A DNA stretch of 64,000 nucleotides from Lysinibacillus agricola (GCF_016638705.1 NZ_CP067341.1:5087501-5151500); one strand, 5' to 3'. Shown: positions 43,866 to 55,302, counted from the stretch's first letter. Notes: generated by a model from the sequence alone, not told the origin. A program made the numbers and translations.

Positions 43866-44512
43866 TGTGTTTCTCTCTCCTTTTGTAAGCGTTCGATTTC
43901 CTGATGCAATTCTGCAATCTGCTTCTCGAAAACTTGACAACGTTCTTCTACAGGGTCAGGTATATTTTGGTGGTCTAGTTTTTTCTCTAGACGAACTCCA
44001 TCCTTAATCACTATTTTACCAGGAATACCGACAACTGTAGCATTTGGTGGCACTTCTTTTAAGACAACTGAACCTGCACCAATTTTACTATTCTCACCAA
44101 TGGTAATAGAACCTAATACTTTTGCGCCTGTTGCAACTAGTACATTATCTTCTAATGTTGGATGGCGTTTTCCCTTTTCTTTCCCTGTACCACCTAAAGT
44201 TACACCTTGATATAAAGTTACATTATCACCAATTTCACAAGTTTCGCCAATCACAACCCCCATCCCATGGTCAATAAAGAAACGTCTACCAATCTTTGCT
44301 CCAGGATGAATTTCAATTCCAGTAAAGAAGCGACTAATTTGTGAAATGGCACGGGCTATAAAATAAAAACGCCTTTTAAAGAACCAATGTGCAACTCGAT
44401 GCGCCCATGTAGCATGTAGACCTGAGTATGTTAGCACAACTTCAAGCACACTACGCGCTGCTGGATCATTCTCAAAAATCGTTTCTACATCTTCCTTCAT
44501 TCTTTTAAACAC
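43862..44512 (-). CDS. cysE: Serine O-acetyltransferase
   Basis: Transfers acetyl from acetyl-CoA to serine, the committed step of cysteine synthesis. It has 216 residues: a helical N-terminal domain ([20 protein letters not shown]) and a left-handed beta-helix of hexapeptide repeats (about 65-170, [40 protein letters not shown]). GTG start with GGGGG 8 nt upstream. It forms a Cys T-box-controlled operon with cysS. Confidence 0.96.
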   Translation of the reverse strand: MFKRMKEDVETIFENDPAARSVLEVVLTYSGLHATWAHRVAHWFFKRRFYFIARAISQISRFFTGIEIHPGAKIGRRFFIDHGMGVVIGETCEIGDNVTLYQGVTLGGTGKEKGKRHPTLEDNVLVATGAKVLGSITIGENSKIGAGSVVLKEVPPNATVVGIPGKIVIKDGVRLEKKLDHQNIPDPVEERCQVFEKQIAELHQEIERLQKERETQ

Positions 44513-44711
44513 AAAAAATTCCCCCTTTTCGTTTTGATTGGCCTTGACCCTTTGAAATTTTTACACGATCAACTGCATCCTTGACCATTGAAATAGTGCA
44601 ACTGACGTTTATTTCGCTGCAGAGTTAGCTGAGTAGAGTTGGCGCACCCAACAACATGTCTATCAATTTCGCCTTTCGCTACAAAAAACATTTGCTGAAT
44701 GAAGATAAATA

Positions 44712-44966
44712 TAAAAAGCGCCCCTATCATCCCAAAAAGGAATGACAGAGACGCTAAATTTGCGCGGTTCCACTCTGATTGAAGGCAAAGGCCTTCCACT
44801 CTGGACGTCCTGTAACGGGAACGAATCGATAAAGCCTACTATTGTTCAGCTTCATGCTCAAAGGTGCATTTCAGTTTTGCCTAGGCTCAGACCACTTTCA
44901 GCCGGTGATGGTCTTCTCTTTGGAGCATGCGCCACTTACTTCTCCTTATCAACGCTTTCTCAATGT
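44712..44966 (-). ncRNA. T-box leader for cysE-cysS (tRNA-Cys)
   Basis: About 255-nt leader. The T-box core AGAGTGGAACCGCG (minus strand, 44762-44776) is followed by a strong terminator (44712-44754, stem beginning GCGTC and ending GGGGCGC, then TTTTTAT). A probable specifier TGC followed by A occurs in AAATGCACC within stem I (near 44865). Uncharged tRNA-Cys should stabilise the antiterminator and turn on cysE-cysS. The remaining 44513-44711 holds no gene. Confidence 0.9.
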
Positions 44967-44972
44967 AAATAC

Positions 44973-45000
44973 ATTTTACAACGAACTGATAAATTGTCAA
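44973..45000 (-). promoter_or_regulatory. Promoter of the T-box-cysE-cysS unit
   Basis: Minus strand: TTGACA (44995-45000), 16-nt spacer, TAAAAT (44973-44978), immediately after the gltX stop. Confidence 0.8.
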
Positions 45001-45011
45001 TCAATTTCTAC

Positions 45012-46472
45012 TTATTGCGCAAATTTTTCTACACGATCAATTGTTTTCTGTTTGCCAATTAAGCAAATCGCGTTCGGAAGCTCTGGACCATGCGTTTCAC
45101 CCGTCGTTACAACGCGAATTGGCATAAATAGATTTTTACCTTTGTGACCTGTTTCTTTTTGAACAGCTTTAATAGCAGCTTTTACAGTATCAGGTGTAAA
45201 TTCTTCTAAACCTTCAAGTTGCGCTTTAAATGCTGCCATTACCTCAGGTACCTGCTCACCTGCTAGAACTGCTTTTGCTTCTTCATCATATTCAATGTGA
45301 TCGTTAAAGAATAGGCGAGATAGCTCTACAATTTCAGCACCAAAGCTCATTTGGTCATGATAAAGTCCGATTAAATCTGTTGCCCATGCATGTTCTTCCG
45401 CTGTTAGCTCTTCTGATAATAAACCCGCTTTTTGTAAATGTGGTAAAGATAATGCGACCACTTCTTCTAAAGATAGCTTTTTAATGTATTGGTTATTCAT
45501 CCAAGTAAGCTTTTGCTTATCGAACATAGATGGTGATTTTGAAAGACGTTTTTCATCAAACATTTTAATAAATTCTTCTTTTGAGAAAATCTCTTCTTCC
45601 CCTTCAGGAGACCAGCCAAGTAATGCAAAGAAGTTGAACATCGCCTCAGGTAGGTAGCCTAAATCTTTATATTGTGTGACGAATTGAATAATTGATTCAT
45701 CACGTTTAGATAATTTTTTTCGATTTTCATTAATGATTAATGTCATATGACCAAAGCGTGGATATTCCCAGCCGAATGCATCAAAAATCATCATTTGTTT
45801 TGGTGTATTCGATAAATGCTCTTCACCACGGAATACATGCGAAATTTCCATAAAGTGATCATCTAGCACTACCGCATAGTTATACGTTGGGATACCGTTT
45901 GCTTTAACAAGTACCCAATCACCAACATCTTTAGACTCAAACGCTACTTGTCCACGTACTAAATCTTCAAATTCATATGTTACATTTTCAGGTACGCGCA
46001 TACGAATTGTATATGGTTCACCAGCAGCTTCTTTAGCCGCAACTTCCTCTGCTGATAAATGACGACAAGTACCATCATAAGTTGGAGCTGCTACACCTCG
46101 TGCTTTTTGTTCTTCGCGAGACGCTTCTAATTTCTCAGAAGAACAGAAGCATTTGTAAGCTAAACCTTGCTCTAATAGTTTTTCAGCGTGCTCTTTATAA
46201 ATATCAAGACGCTCCATTTGACGATAAGGTGCATATGGTCCACCGATATCGATCGACTCATCATATTCAATACCTAACCATTTTAAGTTATCTAGCTGAG
46301 ATGCTTCTCCGCCTTCTACATTACGCTCGATATCTGTATCCTCAATACGTACGATGAATTTACCGTTATGATGTTTTGCATATAAATAGTTGAATAACGC
46401 TGTACGCGCTCCACCGATATGTAAGAAACCAGTAGGGGATGGCGCGTAACGAACACGAACTTCTTTCGCCAT
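45012..46472 (-). CDS. gltX: Glutamyl-tRNA synthetase
   Basis: Class I, 486 residues, in Firmicutes a non-discriminating enzyme that charges tRNA-Glu and tRNA-Gln. HIGH region [16 protein letters not shown] at 9-24 and KLSKRDES near residue 253, with an anticodon-binding C-terminal domain. It lies between ispF and cysE, the order seen in B. subtilis. AGGAGGC precedes the ATG. Confidence 0.97.
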   Translation of the reverse strand: MAKEVRVRYAPSPTGFLHIGGARTALFNYLYAKHHNGKFIVRIEDTDIERNVEGGEASQLDNLKWLGIEYDESIDIGGPYAPYRQMERLDIYKEHAEKLLEQGLAYKCFCSSEKLEASREEQKARGVAAPTYDGTCRHLSAEEVAAKEAAGEPYTIRMRVPENVTYEFEDLVRGQVAFESKDVGDWVLVKANGIPTYNYAVVLDDHFMEISHVFRGEEHLSNTPKQMMIFDAFGWEYPRFGHMTLIINENRKKLSKRDESIIQFVTQYKDLGYLPEAMFNFFALLGWSPEGEEEIFSKEEFIKMFDEKRLSKSPSMFDKQKLTWMNNQYIKKLSLEEVVALSLPHLQKAGLLSEELTAEEHAWATDLIGLYHDQMSFGAEIVELSRLFFNDHIEYDEEAKAVLAGEQVPEVMAAFKAQLEGLEEFTPDTVKAAIKAVQKETGHKGKNLFMPIRVVTTGETHGPELPNAICLIGKQKTIDRVEKFAQ

Positions 46473-46563
46473 AATTAAAAGCCTCCTAAATTTTCGTTCA
46501 AAAAATTGACTTTGTTCATTTTACCACTCTGTTACAGGAAATAAAAGCGCCTAGAGCCTCCTT

Positions 46564-47040
46564 TTACTTCTTAATCAATAGGATTGTCGCCATAGCCGCA
46601 ATCCCTTCCTCGCGACCTGTAAAACCTAAACGTTCAGTTGTTGTTGCCTTGACATTTACTTGAGAAGGCTCTGCATGAAGTAATTCAGCAATACAATTTT
46701 GCATTTGTTCAATATATGGTGCCATTTTCGGACGTTGTGCCATAATCGTACAATCCACATTACCTAGAACATAACCCTTGTCCTCAACAATCTTCCAAAT
46801 ATGCTCTAATAATTTCGCTGAATCAGCATCCTTAAACGCAGGATCTGTATCTGGGAAATGACGACCGATATCTCCCTCACCAATAGCTCCTAATGCTGCA
46901 TCTGTTACAGTGTGTAATAAAACATCTGCGTCCGAATGCCCTACTAACCCTTTTTCATGAGGAATTGTTATACCTCCAATAATTAATGGACGTCCTTCTT
47001 CAAATGCATGTACGTCAAATCCTTGTCCAATTCGAAACAT
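46564..47040 (-). CDS. ispF: 2-C-methyl-D-erythritol 2,4-cyclodiphosphate synthase
   Basis: Fifth step of the MEP isoprenoid pathway, 158 residues. Metal ligands lie in GFDVHAF and [12 protein letters not shown]. The trimer-core end [17 protein letters not shown] is conserved. Normally adjacent to ispD, but here a plus-strand SWIM gene lies between them, so ispF must have its own promoter in 47041-47313 (not clearly identified). Confidence 0.97.
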   Translation of the reverse strand: MFRIGQGFDVHAFEEGRPLIIGGITIPHEKGLVGHSDADVLLHTVTDAALGAIGEGDIGRHFPDTDPAFKDADSAKLLEHIWKIVEDKGYVLGNVDCTIMAQRPKMAPYIEQMQNCIAELLHAEPSQVNVKATTTERLGFTGREEGIAAMATILLIKK

Positions 47041-47313
47041 ATGATATTGAGACTGTCTAATAAGTTAATTAAAATAGGAAAATCCACCAACTAAAAGGCC
47101 CAGATTGGCAGACTTGAAAAGCTTCTATTCAGCTTATAAAGCAGTCTCATTCACCTTCCTTCACTTTTATATTTACTCTATATTATACCCTCACATTTTA
47201 ACATATTTCCTAGGAAATTGAGGGCTCTGTCTATGAGAGTTCATATTTGTATCTCTCTCCTCCGTATTTTCTGATATGCTTATCCTAATTTATCACAAAA
47301 AGGAGGTGCTTTA

Positions 47314-48972
47314 ATGAATATTCATACTTTTGAAAGGCATTTTAATAAGGTGATTTTACAACGTGGGTACAATTATTATCAGAATCGTCATGTCATTGAT
47401 ATTATACACATTGACAATAGCAATTGGCAGGCTGAGGTCGAGGGGTCTGAGCTGTATATTGTAGATATCATTGTTGAAGCAAATGGCGACATTACACACG
47501 TCGATTGTGATTGCCCATATGATGACATTTGTAAGCATATTGCCGCTGCGCTATATGAAATTCAGGGGCAACTAAACAATCCTCGTGTTTCAGTATCTAA
47601 GTCATCTAAAGCACAAAAACCAACATTACAGCAATTGCTAGCTACGCAATCAAAGGAAAATCTAATAACGTTAATTCTAAAAGTTGGACAGAACTACCCT
47701 AGCTTTCTGCAAGAATTTGAAATGCTACTAACAGAACCAGCGGATGTATTAAAAGCCGCTGAACAATTAATCATTCAGCATCTAAAAAAAGGAGAAGATC
47801 GCCGTAGTGGCTTTATTCCACGTAATCAAGCAACGAAAGCGTTAAAAGGCGTCTACACAACACTTCAACACGCTCAGGAACATATTGACCAAGGTAACTA
47901 TATAACAGCTATTGAGCTTAGCTTCCTTTGCTTCCAACATACATTTGATGCACTGCAATATAGCGACGACTCCGATGGCGATTTCGGTGGTGCTATTGAA
48001 GACAGCTTTGAATTAATTAGTCAAGCGATTAACGAAGGAGTAGATGTTTGGTCAAAAGAGCAGTCAGAAACGGTGTATGACCTTGTTATTCAAGAAGCAA
48101 TGAACCACGAGTTAAGTGGTTGGTCAGATTGGCGTATTCATTTGCTCCATTCCTGTGTACCTCTTTGTCATGATGATGCTATCGAGGAACGATTTAAAAC
48201 CCTTATTCACTCAATGAAAAGCGCATCAGATGATTGGCATGCACAATATATGAATAAACAGTTAAGAAAGATAGAGCTTCGCTTGTTACAGGATAAATAT
48301 AATGGTAAGGGAGTAGAGACATTTTTAGAGCAGCATATTGAGGACTACGATATGCGTGAACTAATTATCAAATCTGCCATCAACCTTGGTGAGTATGAAA
48401 AAGTATTACAGTTAACAGCTGATGGGCTACAGGTAGATGAAAAATCAGCAGGTATCGTTAAAAAATGGAGGCAATTCGCTTTTATCGCTCATAAAGCACT
48501 CGGACATACAGAAGACATGCGCGAATTGGCATTACAACTGTTGCTATCTGGTGAGTATTCTTACTACACAGAATTCAAAGCACTACATCCCGCTGAACAA
48601 TGGCCTGAAGTTTTTGAAGAACTATTAGATCGACTTACAAATTCTCGTTTGTATACGCAAATCATTGTAGAGGAACAACAAACTAAACGTATTTTAGACT
48701 ATTGCAAAGAACATCCAACAAGAATCGAGTACTATTATCAATACATAAAAGAACAGTACTATGAAGATGTTTGTGCACTATTCATTGACGCCATCACTGC
48801 CGATGCTCGAATTTCCTCTAATCGCAAAAGTTATCAAGGCGTTTGTCATTCTATCAACATTATGCGTAGGGCCGGCTACACCATTGAAGCAAAGCAATTA
48901 ATTTCTGACTTACTACAAGCGTATCCAAAACGCCGTGCTTTTGTGGAGGAATTGAAGAACATACAAAAATAG
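47314..48972 (+). CDS. SWIM zinc-finger protein of unknown function
   Basis: A 552-residue protein with an N-terminal SWIM domain (about 50-95; DCDCPYDDICKHIAAALYEI, pattern CxC...CxH). The rest is mostly helical, TPR-like (about 130-550), without a helicase domain. SWIM domains bind nucleic acid or protein, and similar solo SWIM proteins occur in Bacillaceae next to SNF2 helicases, which are absent here. AAGGAGG precedes ATG by 8 nt. Transcribed against its neighbours and inserted between ispD and ispF. Confidence 0.85.
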   Translation: MNIHTFERHFNKVILQRGYNYYQNRHVIDIIHIDNSNWQAEVEGSELYIVDIIVEANGDITHVDCDCPYDDICKHIAAALYEIQGQLNNPRVSVSKSSKAQKPTLQQLLATQSKENLITLILKVGQNYPSFLQEFEMLLTEPADVLKAAEQLIIQHLKKGEDRRSGFIPRNQATKALKGVYTTLQHAQEHIDQGNYITAIELSFLCFQHTFDALQYSDDSDGDFGGAIEDSFELISQAINEGVDVWSKEQSETVYDLVIQEAMNHELSGWSDWRIHLLHSCVPLCHDDAIEERFKTLIHSMKSASDDWHAQYMNKQLRKIELRLLQDKYNGKGVETFLEQHIEDYDMRELIIKSAINLGEYEKVLQLTADGLQVDEKSAGIVKKWRQFAFIAHKALGHTEDMRELALQLLLSGEYSYYTEFKALHPAEQWPEVFEELLDRLTNSRLYTQIIVEEQQTKRILDYCKEHPTRIEYYYQYIKEQYYEDVCALFIDAITADARISSNRKSYQGVCHSINIMRRAGYTIEAKQLISDLLQAYPKRRAFVEELKNIQK

Positions 48973-49083
48973 AGATAACCAAAGTTTACACTCGAGGGAA
49001 TTAAATACTGTTAGAAATTGTTGAAACAGATCTTATCTTGAAGAGAGCCCTCAAACTTATAAAAAATGAGCAGAAATATCAAA

Positions 49084-49119
49084 GCAAAAAAGAGGCTCGG
49101 TTTTCATACCTTGCCTCTA
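49084..49119 (-). terminator. Terminator of ispD
   Basis: Minus-strand stem AGAGGC/GCCTCT (49091-49096 with 49113-49118), extended by GGT/ACC, then six T. It sits between the convergent SWIM gene and ispD. Confidence 0.8.
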
Positions 49120-49141
49120 ATGTTTCGTTTATTCTAGCATT

Positions 49142-49831
49142 TCATTGCTTTTTAGCGCGTTTCTGTAATATCGCTTCACCGAAAACTAAATCTTCTTGCG
49201 TCGTCATCTTTACATTTTCGTAGCTGCTTTCTACAATATGCACCTCATGGCCAAGACGTTCTACTAGCATCGCTTCATCGGTACCAAGAAAACCTACCTT
49301 CTCAGCAACATCCTCCGCCTCCACAATCAAATCAAATTGAAATGCTTGTGGTGTTTGAATCATCCATAAGCTTTCACGATCAATAGTTTCTTCAATAACA
49401 CCATCACGTACTTTTTTCATTGTATCCTTCGCACGAACACCCGCAATCGCAGCGCCAAAGTCATGCGCACTTTGTACAAGATTCGCAATAATGTCATGAG
49501 TGATAAATGGACGCGCAGCATCATGCACAAGCACAATATCGACCTGTTTCATTTCTTTCATGCACGAATGAACGGAATGCTGACGCTCAGCACCACCATC
49601 AGGCAAGCCTTTAACTTTAGAAATTCCATATCTCTCGAGCATTTCTTGAATAAATCCGCGCTCTTCTGGCTTCACTGCAAGCCAAATACCTGTACACTGA
49701 CTATCCTGTTCAAATACTTCCAGCGTGTGTATGAGAATGGGTTTCTCTAAAAGATTTAAAAATAACTTATTTTGCCCCGCTCCCATTCGCTTTCCGCTAC
49801 CTGCTGCAGGCAACACTACTTCATATTGCAC
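49142..49831 (-). CDS. ispD: 2-C-methyl-D-erythritol 4-phosphate cytidylyltransferase
   Basis: Third step of the MEP pathway (MEP + CTP), 229 residues. The nucleotide-binding LPAAGSGKRMGAGQNKLF, ERQHSVHSCM and VHDAARPFI motifs are present. GTG at 49829-49831 (VQYEVVLPAAG) has AGGAAG 8 nt upstream and aligns with B. subtilis. A GTG nine nt earlier is the alternative. It follows yacL by about 12 nt. Confidence 0.95.
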   Translation of the reverse strand: MQYEVVLPAAGSGKRMGAGQNKLFLNLLEKPILIHTLEVFEQDSQCTGIWLAVKPEERGFIQEMLERYGISKVKGLPDGGAERQHSVHSCMKEMKQVDIVLVHDAARPFITHDIIANLVQSAHDFGAAIAGVRAKDTMKKVRDGVIEETIDRESLWMIQTPQAFQFDLIVEAEDVAEKVGFLGTDEAMLVERLGHEVHIVESSYENVKMTTQEDLVFGEAILQKRAKKQ

Positions 49832-49843
49832 ATTTCTCACTTC

Positions 49844-50929
49844 CTAGTCATCCTTGGGTTTAGCAAAAATCATACGACCTGCTGATGTTTGTAGAACACT
49901 TGTTACGGTTACCGTAATTGCCTGTCCTATATAGCTACGTCCACCTTCAACAACGATCATTGTCCCGTCATCTAAATAAGCAACCCCTTGATTATGCTCT
50001 TTTCCATCTTTAATGACCATTACTTGCATATCCTCACCTGGAATAACGACAGGCTTCACTGCATTTGCTAAATCATTGATGTTTAGCACCTTCACATGGT
50101 GTAGCTCACAAACTTTGTTCAGGTTAAAGTCGTTCGTAACAATCTGTGTATCGGCACCTCTTTTCTTTGCAAGACGTACTAGCTTTAAGTCAACCTCTTG
50201 CACATCCTCAAAGTCCTCTTCAGTAATCTCAACCTTTGTCATACGTTCATCTTGTAATTTTTTCAAAATATCTAAACCACGACGACCTCTTGTACGCTTT
50301 AACGTATCCGAAGAATCTGCAATATGCTGTAGCTCAGTAAGGACAAATTGGGGTACAACCAATATACCTTCTATAAAGCCTGTTTCAGAAATATCTGCAA
50401 TACGACCATCAATAATAACACTAGTATCTAACAGTTTATAGCTTCCTCGTGCTTCTTGAGGCTCTACACCTTCTGCTAATTTTTTCTTCGTATTGTTACC
50501 ACGTAATGTAAATAGCTGGATTAGTTCATCACGCTTTTTAAAGCCTACACGGAATCCTAAATATCCAAGCACAAATGACAGTATAATTGGTAAAACCTTT
50601 GTAAAACTCGGTAAATCAATACTATCGATTGCAAAGCCTAAGAAATACGCAACAATCAGTCCAATAATGAGCCCAAGTGTACCAAATAGTAAGTCTCCAA
50701 CAGGCACCTTAAATAGCACCTCTTCCATCCAGCTAATAAGCCTTACAAAATAATCGGAAAAGGCAAACGATAATGTAAACAGTAAAAGTGCTCCTAAAGC
50801 TACTGATACGTAGGGATTATCAAGCCAAGGATTAGATGATAAATGAAGCAATTCGTATAATGGCGGTAAGAAAACAAGGCCTAATGCTCCTCCAATCAGT
50901 AAAAAAGCAATTTGAACAAATTTTTTCAT
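49844..50929 (-). CDS. PIN/TRAM-domain membrane protein YacL
   Basis: A 361-residue protein: four N-terminal membrane helices (about 7-130), then a cytosolic PIN nuclease-like domain (KLLDTSVIIDGRIADISETG, conserved acidic residues; GADTQIVTNDFNLNK) and a C-terminal TRAM domain (about 295-355). Widespread in Firmicutes at this locus; RNA cleavage is suspected from the PIN fold but not proven. Usually preceded by disA, which is missing here. Confidence 0.93.
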   Translation of the reverse strand: MKKFVQIAFLLIGGALGLVFLPPLYELLHLSSNPWLDNPYVSVALGALLLFTLSFAFSDYFVRLISWMEEVLFKVPVGDLLFGTLGLIIGLIVAYFLGFAIDSIDLPSFTKVLPIILSFVLGYLGFRVGFKKRDELIQLFTLRGNNTKKKLAEGVEPQEARGSYKLLDTSVIIDGRIADISETGFIEGILVVPQFVLTELQHIADSSDTLKRTRGRRGLDILKKLQDERMTKVEITEEDFEDVQEVDLKLVRLAKKRGADTQIVTNDFNLNKVCELHHVKVLNINDLANAVKPVVIPGEDMQVMVIKDGKEHNQGVAYLDDGTMIVVEGGRSYIGQAITVTVTSVLQTSAGRMIFAKPKDD

Positions 50930-51264
50930 AAGCTGTCACCTCCCATTCTTAATATATAATTATACATAGTTTATTGCAGAAAATCTTTTATGACCCTATC
51001 AAAGTATCGGTAATTTCATCCATTGATCGATCATCCCAAGTCTACTGAAAATCAATTTCTAAAATTCTTCACACTAAAATCAGAAATGCTCTTTGGCATC
51101 CGATCTGCATTAAACAAGCATTTTCACGGACATTATCATAGACGCCAATTCCCCTCTTTGAGTTTCCTACCTTCTATCTATGAATTAAAAAAACCAAAAC
51201 CCTCTATTTCAGCGAATGTCTTTTGTACCGAAAGCGCAGCGACAGGTACAGGTGTTCAATTGCT
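50930..51264 (-). other. Non-coding gap where disA would be expected
   Basis: Apart from the radA terminator, this stretch shows no recognisable gene or remnant of DisA in any frame. A TATAAT at the downstream end (minus strand, near 50955) without a good -35 may help drive yacL. Confidence 0.5.
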
Positions 51265-51318
51265 GAAAGAAGTTAAAAGTGCATGTCAGAACATTGTCCA
51301 ACATGCACAAACTTCTTT
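51265..51318 (-). terminator. Terminator of radA
   Basis: Perfect 8-bp stem GTGCATGT/ACATGCAC (51279-51286 with 51301-51308) extended by GAAGTT/AACTTC, T-rich 3' side, overlapping the radA stop. Confidence 0.7.
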
Positions 51319-52693
51319 ATAGCTCTCTAAAGCAAGCATTCAATGCATCCTTTATCGTTTCTACGCCAACTATCTCAATACCTTGTGGAAAATCCCAGCC
51401 ACCGATATTAGAGGCTGGTAAGAAGACCCGTTTAAATCCGAGCTTTGCTGCCTCAATCACACGCTGTTCAATCCGAGATACACGACGCACCTCGCCTGTC
51501 AAACCTACTTCCCCAATAAAGCAATCTGTCGCTCTGACAGCTTGATCCTTAAAGCTCGAAACAATGCTTGTTAACACAGCCAAATCAATTGCAGGCTCAT
51601 CAAGCTTCACGCCGCCAGCAACTTTAATATATGCATCCTGTGCCTGTAGCATGAGACCCATTCTCTTTTCAAGGACGGCCATAAGCAGTTGCACACGGTT
51701 TTGATCGACACCTGTTGCCATTCGTTTCGGATAATTAAAGCTTGTTGGTGTTACAAGCGACTGAATTTCAACTAGAATTGGCCGTGTACCTTCCATTGAG
51801 GCTACGATTGTTGACCCAGCCGCCCCCTGTGAACGCTCCTGTAGGAACAACTCAGACGGGTTTAACACTTCCTTTAAGCCTCCTTGAAGCATTTCAAAGA
51901 TAGCAATTTCATTTGTAGAGCCGAAGCGGTTTTTTTGGCTCCGTAAAATACGGTGATTATGATGTCGTTCTCCTTCAAAATACAATACCGTATCAACCAT
52001 GTGCTCTAAAATACGTGGCCCTGCAATTTGTCCTTCTTTTGTTACATGTCCAACTAGAAAAATAGCAATTCCCTTTGTTTTTGCAATTCGCATGAGTTCT
52101 GCTGTACATTCACGCACTTGTGATACACTACCAGGTGCACTCGTTACCTCTGGATGAAAAACAGTTTGAATAGAATCGACAATAACAAACTTTGGCTGCA
52201 CCTCATCAATGGTTTGATTTAAAAACTCTAAATTCGTTTCAGAATATATATAAAGCTCCTGTGAGATCACCCTAAAACGTTCTGCACGCAGCTTTGTTTG
52301 ACGGATGGATTCCTCACCGGAAATATAGAGCACACGATGTCCCTTATTCGACAGCAACGCAGATACTTGTAATAATAACGTCGACTTCCCGATCCCAGGA
52401 TCTCCTCCGATTAATACAAGAGAACCTGGCACGATGCCTCCACCTAGCACTCGGTTGAGCTCACCCATTTCTGTTGCAACTCGTGATTCCTCAGCAGCTT
52501 CAATCTGCATAATAGGGAGAGCCTTTTGGGTAACTGTAGCAGAATGTTGGAATGCCCCTCGTGGCCCTTTTGCAATGACCTCTACCTCTTCAACCATCTT
52601 ATTCCATTCTCCGCATCCTGGGCATCTTCCCATCCATTTTGCAGATTCATAGCCACAGCCTGAGCATACAAATTTCGTTTTCTTCTTTGCCAA
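51317..52693 (-). CDS. radA: DNA repair protein RadA
   Basis: RadA (Sms), 458 residues, processes recombination intermediates. Zinc finger CSGCG...CPGCG at residues 8-28, Walker [13 protein letters not shown] near 95, the RadA signature KNRFGSTNE near 250, and a C-terminal Lon-like domain. TTG start at 52691-52693 with GAGGTG 8 nt upstream. Upstream codons fall in the clpC terminator. It lies downstream of the ctsR operon as in B. subtilis. Confidence 0.97.
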   Translation of the reverse strand: MAKKKTKFVCSGCGYESAKWMGRCPGCGEWNKMVEEVEVIAKGPRGAFQHSATVTQKALPIMQIEAAEESRVATEMGELNRVLGGGIVPGSLVLIGGDPGIGKSTLLLQVSALLSNKGHRVLYISGEESIRQTKLRAERFRVISQELYIYSETNLEFLNQTIDEVQPKFVIVDSIQTVFHPEVTSAPGSVSQVRECTAELMRIAKTKGIAIFLVGHVTKEGQIAGPRILEHMVDTVLYFEGERHHNHRILRSQKNRFGSTNEIAIFEMLQGGLKEVLNPSELFLQERSQGAAGSTIVASMEGTRPILVEIQSLVTPTSFNYPKRMATGVDQNRVQLLMAVLEKRMGLMLQAQDAYIKVAGGVKLDEPAIDLAVLTSIVSSFKDQAVRATDCFIGEVGLTGEVRRVSRIEQRVIEAAKLGFKRVFLPASNIGGWDFPQGIEIVGVETIKDALNACFREL

Positions 52694-52735
52694 ATTGCAT
52701 TCACCTCGAATATTTGTTCTTATGTTTATTGTACA

Positions 52736-52777
52736 TAAAAAAGGACAGCTTGGCACTATAGCCTTGCTGTCCTTTTC
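52736..52777 (-). terminator. Terminator of the ctsR-clpC operon
   Basis: Minus-strand stem AAAAGGACAGC/GCTGTCCTTTT with a 15-nt loop and six T, about 85-125 nt after the clpC stop. Confidence 0.85.
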
Positions 52778-52860
52778 AAATGAAATGTTTACCCCGCATG
52801 AATGTGCAGTAATTTATCTGTACCGAAAGCGAAGGTTCACTTTATCGTATGATATGAAGA

Positions 52861-55302
52861 TTATTTAGAAGTAGATACTTCCTCTTTTTTCTTCACAACA
52901 AACTCATCATTCACGTAATCAATGATTACTTGATTACCCTTCTCTACATTGCCTTTCAGTAGTTCTTCCGATAAACGGTCTTCTACTTGTTTTTGTAATG
53001 CACGACGTAGTGGGCGAGCACCGTATTGAGGATCATAGCCTTCCTCCACAATTTTCTCAAGAGCTGAATCCGTCAACTCTAGCGAAATATCTTGCTCCTT
53101 CAGACGTTTCGTTAAAGCATTCGCCATCATCGCTACGATTTCTTTTAAATGTTCTTTTTCTAGTGAGTGGAAGACGATCATTTCGTCGATACGGTTTAAG
53201 AATTCTGGGCGGAATGCTTTTTTCAATTCCTCCAGCATTGTACCCTTCATATCTTTATACTTCGTATCCGTACCACCTACATTGAAACCAAGGTTTTTCT
53301 GATATTTTAAAGCATCCGCACCAACGTTTGATGTCATAATAACAACTGTGTTGCGGAAATCTACCACACGACCTTTAGAATCTGTTAAACGGCCATCTTC
53401 AAGTACTTGAAGTAAGATATTGAAAACATCTGGATGAGCCTTCTCAATTTCATCTAGTAATACTACAGAATATGGTTTACGACGAACCTTTTCTGTTAGC
53501 TGACCGCCATCATCAAAGCCTACATAGCCAGGAGGAGAACCAACTAAACGAGAAGTCGAATGTTTTTCCATGTACTCAGACATGTCAACGCGGATCATTG
53601 CGTCCTCATCACCAAACATAACTTCAGCTAATGCTCTTGCAAGCTCTGTTTTACCAACCCCTGTTGGACCTAAGAAAATAAATGAACCAATTGGTCGTTT
53701 CGGATCTTTTAAGCCAGCTCTTGCACGGCGAATTGCTCGAGAAATTGCCTCTACTGCTTCTCCTTGACCTACAACGCGCTTGTGTAACTCTTCTTCAAGC
53801 TGTAATAACTTAGAAGATTCTTCAGAAGCAATTTTTGATACTGGAATTCCAGTCCACATAGATACAACCTCTGCTACATCATCCACTGTAACTTTCGATT
53901 CGGCTTTCCCCTGTTCTTCCTTCCAATTTTTTCTCGTAGATTCAATTTCATCTTTTAGCTTTTGCTCTGTGTCTCTTAATGATGCTGCCTTTTCAAATTC
54001 TTGACCTGAGACGGCTGCATTCTTTTCAGAGCGTACATTTTCAAGCTTATCTTCAAGTGCCTTTAAGTTTGGTGGCACTGCGAATGAACGTAAGCGTACC
54101 TTAGAACCTGCTTCATCGATTAAATCAATCGCCTTATCTGGTAAGAAGCGATCAGAAATATATCGGTCACTCATTTTTGCTGCTGCTTCAATTGCCTCAT
54201 CTGTAATTTTCACACGGTGATGCGCTTCATAACGATCACGTAAGCCTTGAATAATTTGAATGGCTTCTTCTACAGTTGGCTCATCGACTTGAATAGGTTG
54301 GAAACGACGCTCTAATGCTGCATCCTTCTCAATATATTTGCGGTACTCATCTAGTGTTGTCGCACCGATACATTGAAGCTCACCACGAGCTAAAGATGGT
54401 TTTAAAATATTTGATGCATCGATCGCACCTTCTGCACCACCTGCACCAATTAATGTATGCAATTCATCGATAAATAAAATAACATTGCCTGCTTGGCGAA
54501 TTTCATCCATTACTTTTTTCAAGCGATCTTCAAATTCACCACGATATTTTGTTCCGGCAACAACTGTCCCCATATCAAGTGTCATGACGCGTTTATCACG
54601 AAGAATTTCTGGCACTTCATTATGAATAATTTGCTGTGCTAAGCCTTCAGCGATAGCCGTTTTACCGACACCTGGCTCACCGACCAATACAGGGTTATTT
54701 TTTGTACGGCGAGATAGAACCTCAATAACACGTGTAATTTCCTTGCTTCGACCAATGACCGGATCTAAATTGCCTTCACGAGCAATTTGCGTTAAATCAC
54801 GCGCAAGGCTATCTAATGTTGGTGTATTTGCAGCCTGTGCAGCTTGTTGACCAGATTGAGCATTATCATTATTACCTAATAACAAAAGCACTTGCTGACG
54901 AGCCTTATTTAATCCGACACCAGCATTGTTTAATACACGAGCAGCTATACCTTCACCTTCACGAATAAGTGCTAATAGTAAATGCTCTGTACCGATATAA
55001 GAATGACCTAGTTTGCGTGATTCATCGACTGATAGTTCTATTACTTTTTTAGCTCGAGGTGTGTAGTGGACAATTGGACCAACATCCTCTTTACCTTTCC
55101 CTACAAGCTCTTCAATACCTGCTTCAATCATTTGAGGACTAATATCAATGGCTTCTAATGCTTTTGCAGCAATACCGCCGCCTTCACGGATAAGCCCTAA
55201 TAGAATATGCTCTGTTCCAATTGATTCGTGCTTCCAACGAATAGCCTCTTCTTGTGCAAGCTGTAATACTTTTTTTGCGCGTTGTGTAAAACGATTAAAC
55301 AT
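52861..55302 (-). CDS. clpC: ATP-dependent Clp protease ATP-binding subunit ClpC
   Basis: HSP100/AAA+ unfoldase, 813 residues, works with ClpP and adaptors such as MecA and McsB. Two ClpN repeats (1-145), first AAA+ domain (Walker [14 protein letters not shown]), a middle domain with a UVR-like segment ([20 protein letters not shown]), and a second AAA+ domain ([24 protein letters not shown]). Start [14 protein letters not shown] follows AAGGAGAGG and overlaps mcsB by 8 nt. Confidence 0.98.
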   Translation of the reverse strand: MFNRFTQRAKKVLQLAQEEAIRWKHESIGTEHILLGLIREGGGIAAKALEAIDISPQMIEAGIEELVGKGKEDVGPIVHYTPRAKKVIELSVDESRKLGHSYIGTEHLLLALIREGEGIAARVLNNAGVGLNKARQQVLLLLGNNDNAQSGQQAAQAANTPTLDSLARDLTQIAREGNLDPVIGRSKEITRVIEVLSRRTKNNPVLVGEPGVGKTAIAEGLAQQIIHNEVPEILRDKRVMTLDMGTVVAGTKYRGEFEDRLKKVMDEIRQAGNVILFIDELHTLIGAGGAEGAIDASNILKPSLARGELQCIGATTLDEYRKYIEKDAALERRFQPIQVDEPTVEEAIQIIQGLRDRYEAHHRVKITDEAIEAAAKMSDRYISDRFLPDKAIDLIDEAGSKVRLRSFAVPPNLKALEDKLENVRSEKNAAVSGQEFEKAASLRDTEQKLKDEIESTRKNWKEEQGKAESKVTVDDVAEVVSMWTGIPVSKIASEESSKLLQLEEELHKRVVGQGEAVEAISRAIRRARAGLKDPKRPIGSFIFLGPTGVGKTELARALAEVMFGDEDAMIRVDMSEYMEKHSTSRLVGSPPGYVGFDDGGQLTEKVRRKPYSVVLLDEIEKAHPDVFNILLQVLEDGRLTDSKGRVVDFRNTVVIMTSNVGADALKYQKNLGFNVGGTDTKYKDMKGTMLEELKKAFRPEFLNRIDEMIVFHSLEKEHLKEIVAMMANALTKRLKEQDISLELTDSALEKIVEEGYDPQYGARPLRRALQKQVEDRLSEELLKGNVEKGNQVIIDYVNDEFVVKKKEEVSTSK

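Noticed and set aside
44569..44799. A 76-codon frame upstream of cysE
   Set aside because: It overlaps the T-box terminator and antiterminator sequences, lacks a ribosome-binding site and matches no family.
46473..46563. Terminator between ispF and gltX
   Set aside because: The short GC-rich segment near 46545 gives only a weak stem, so co-transcription cannot be excluded.
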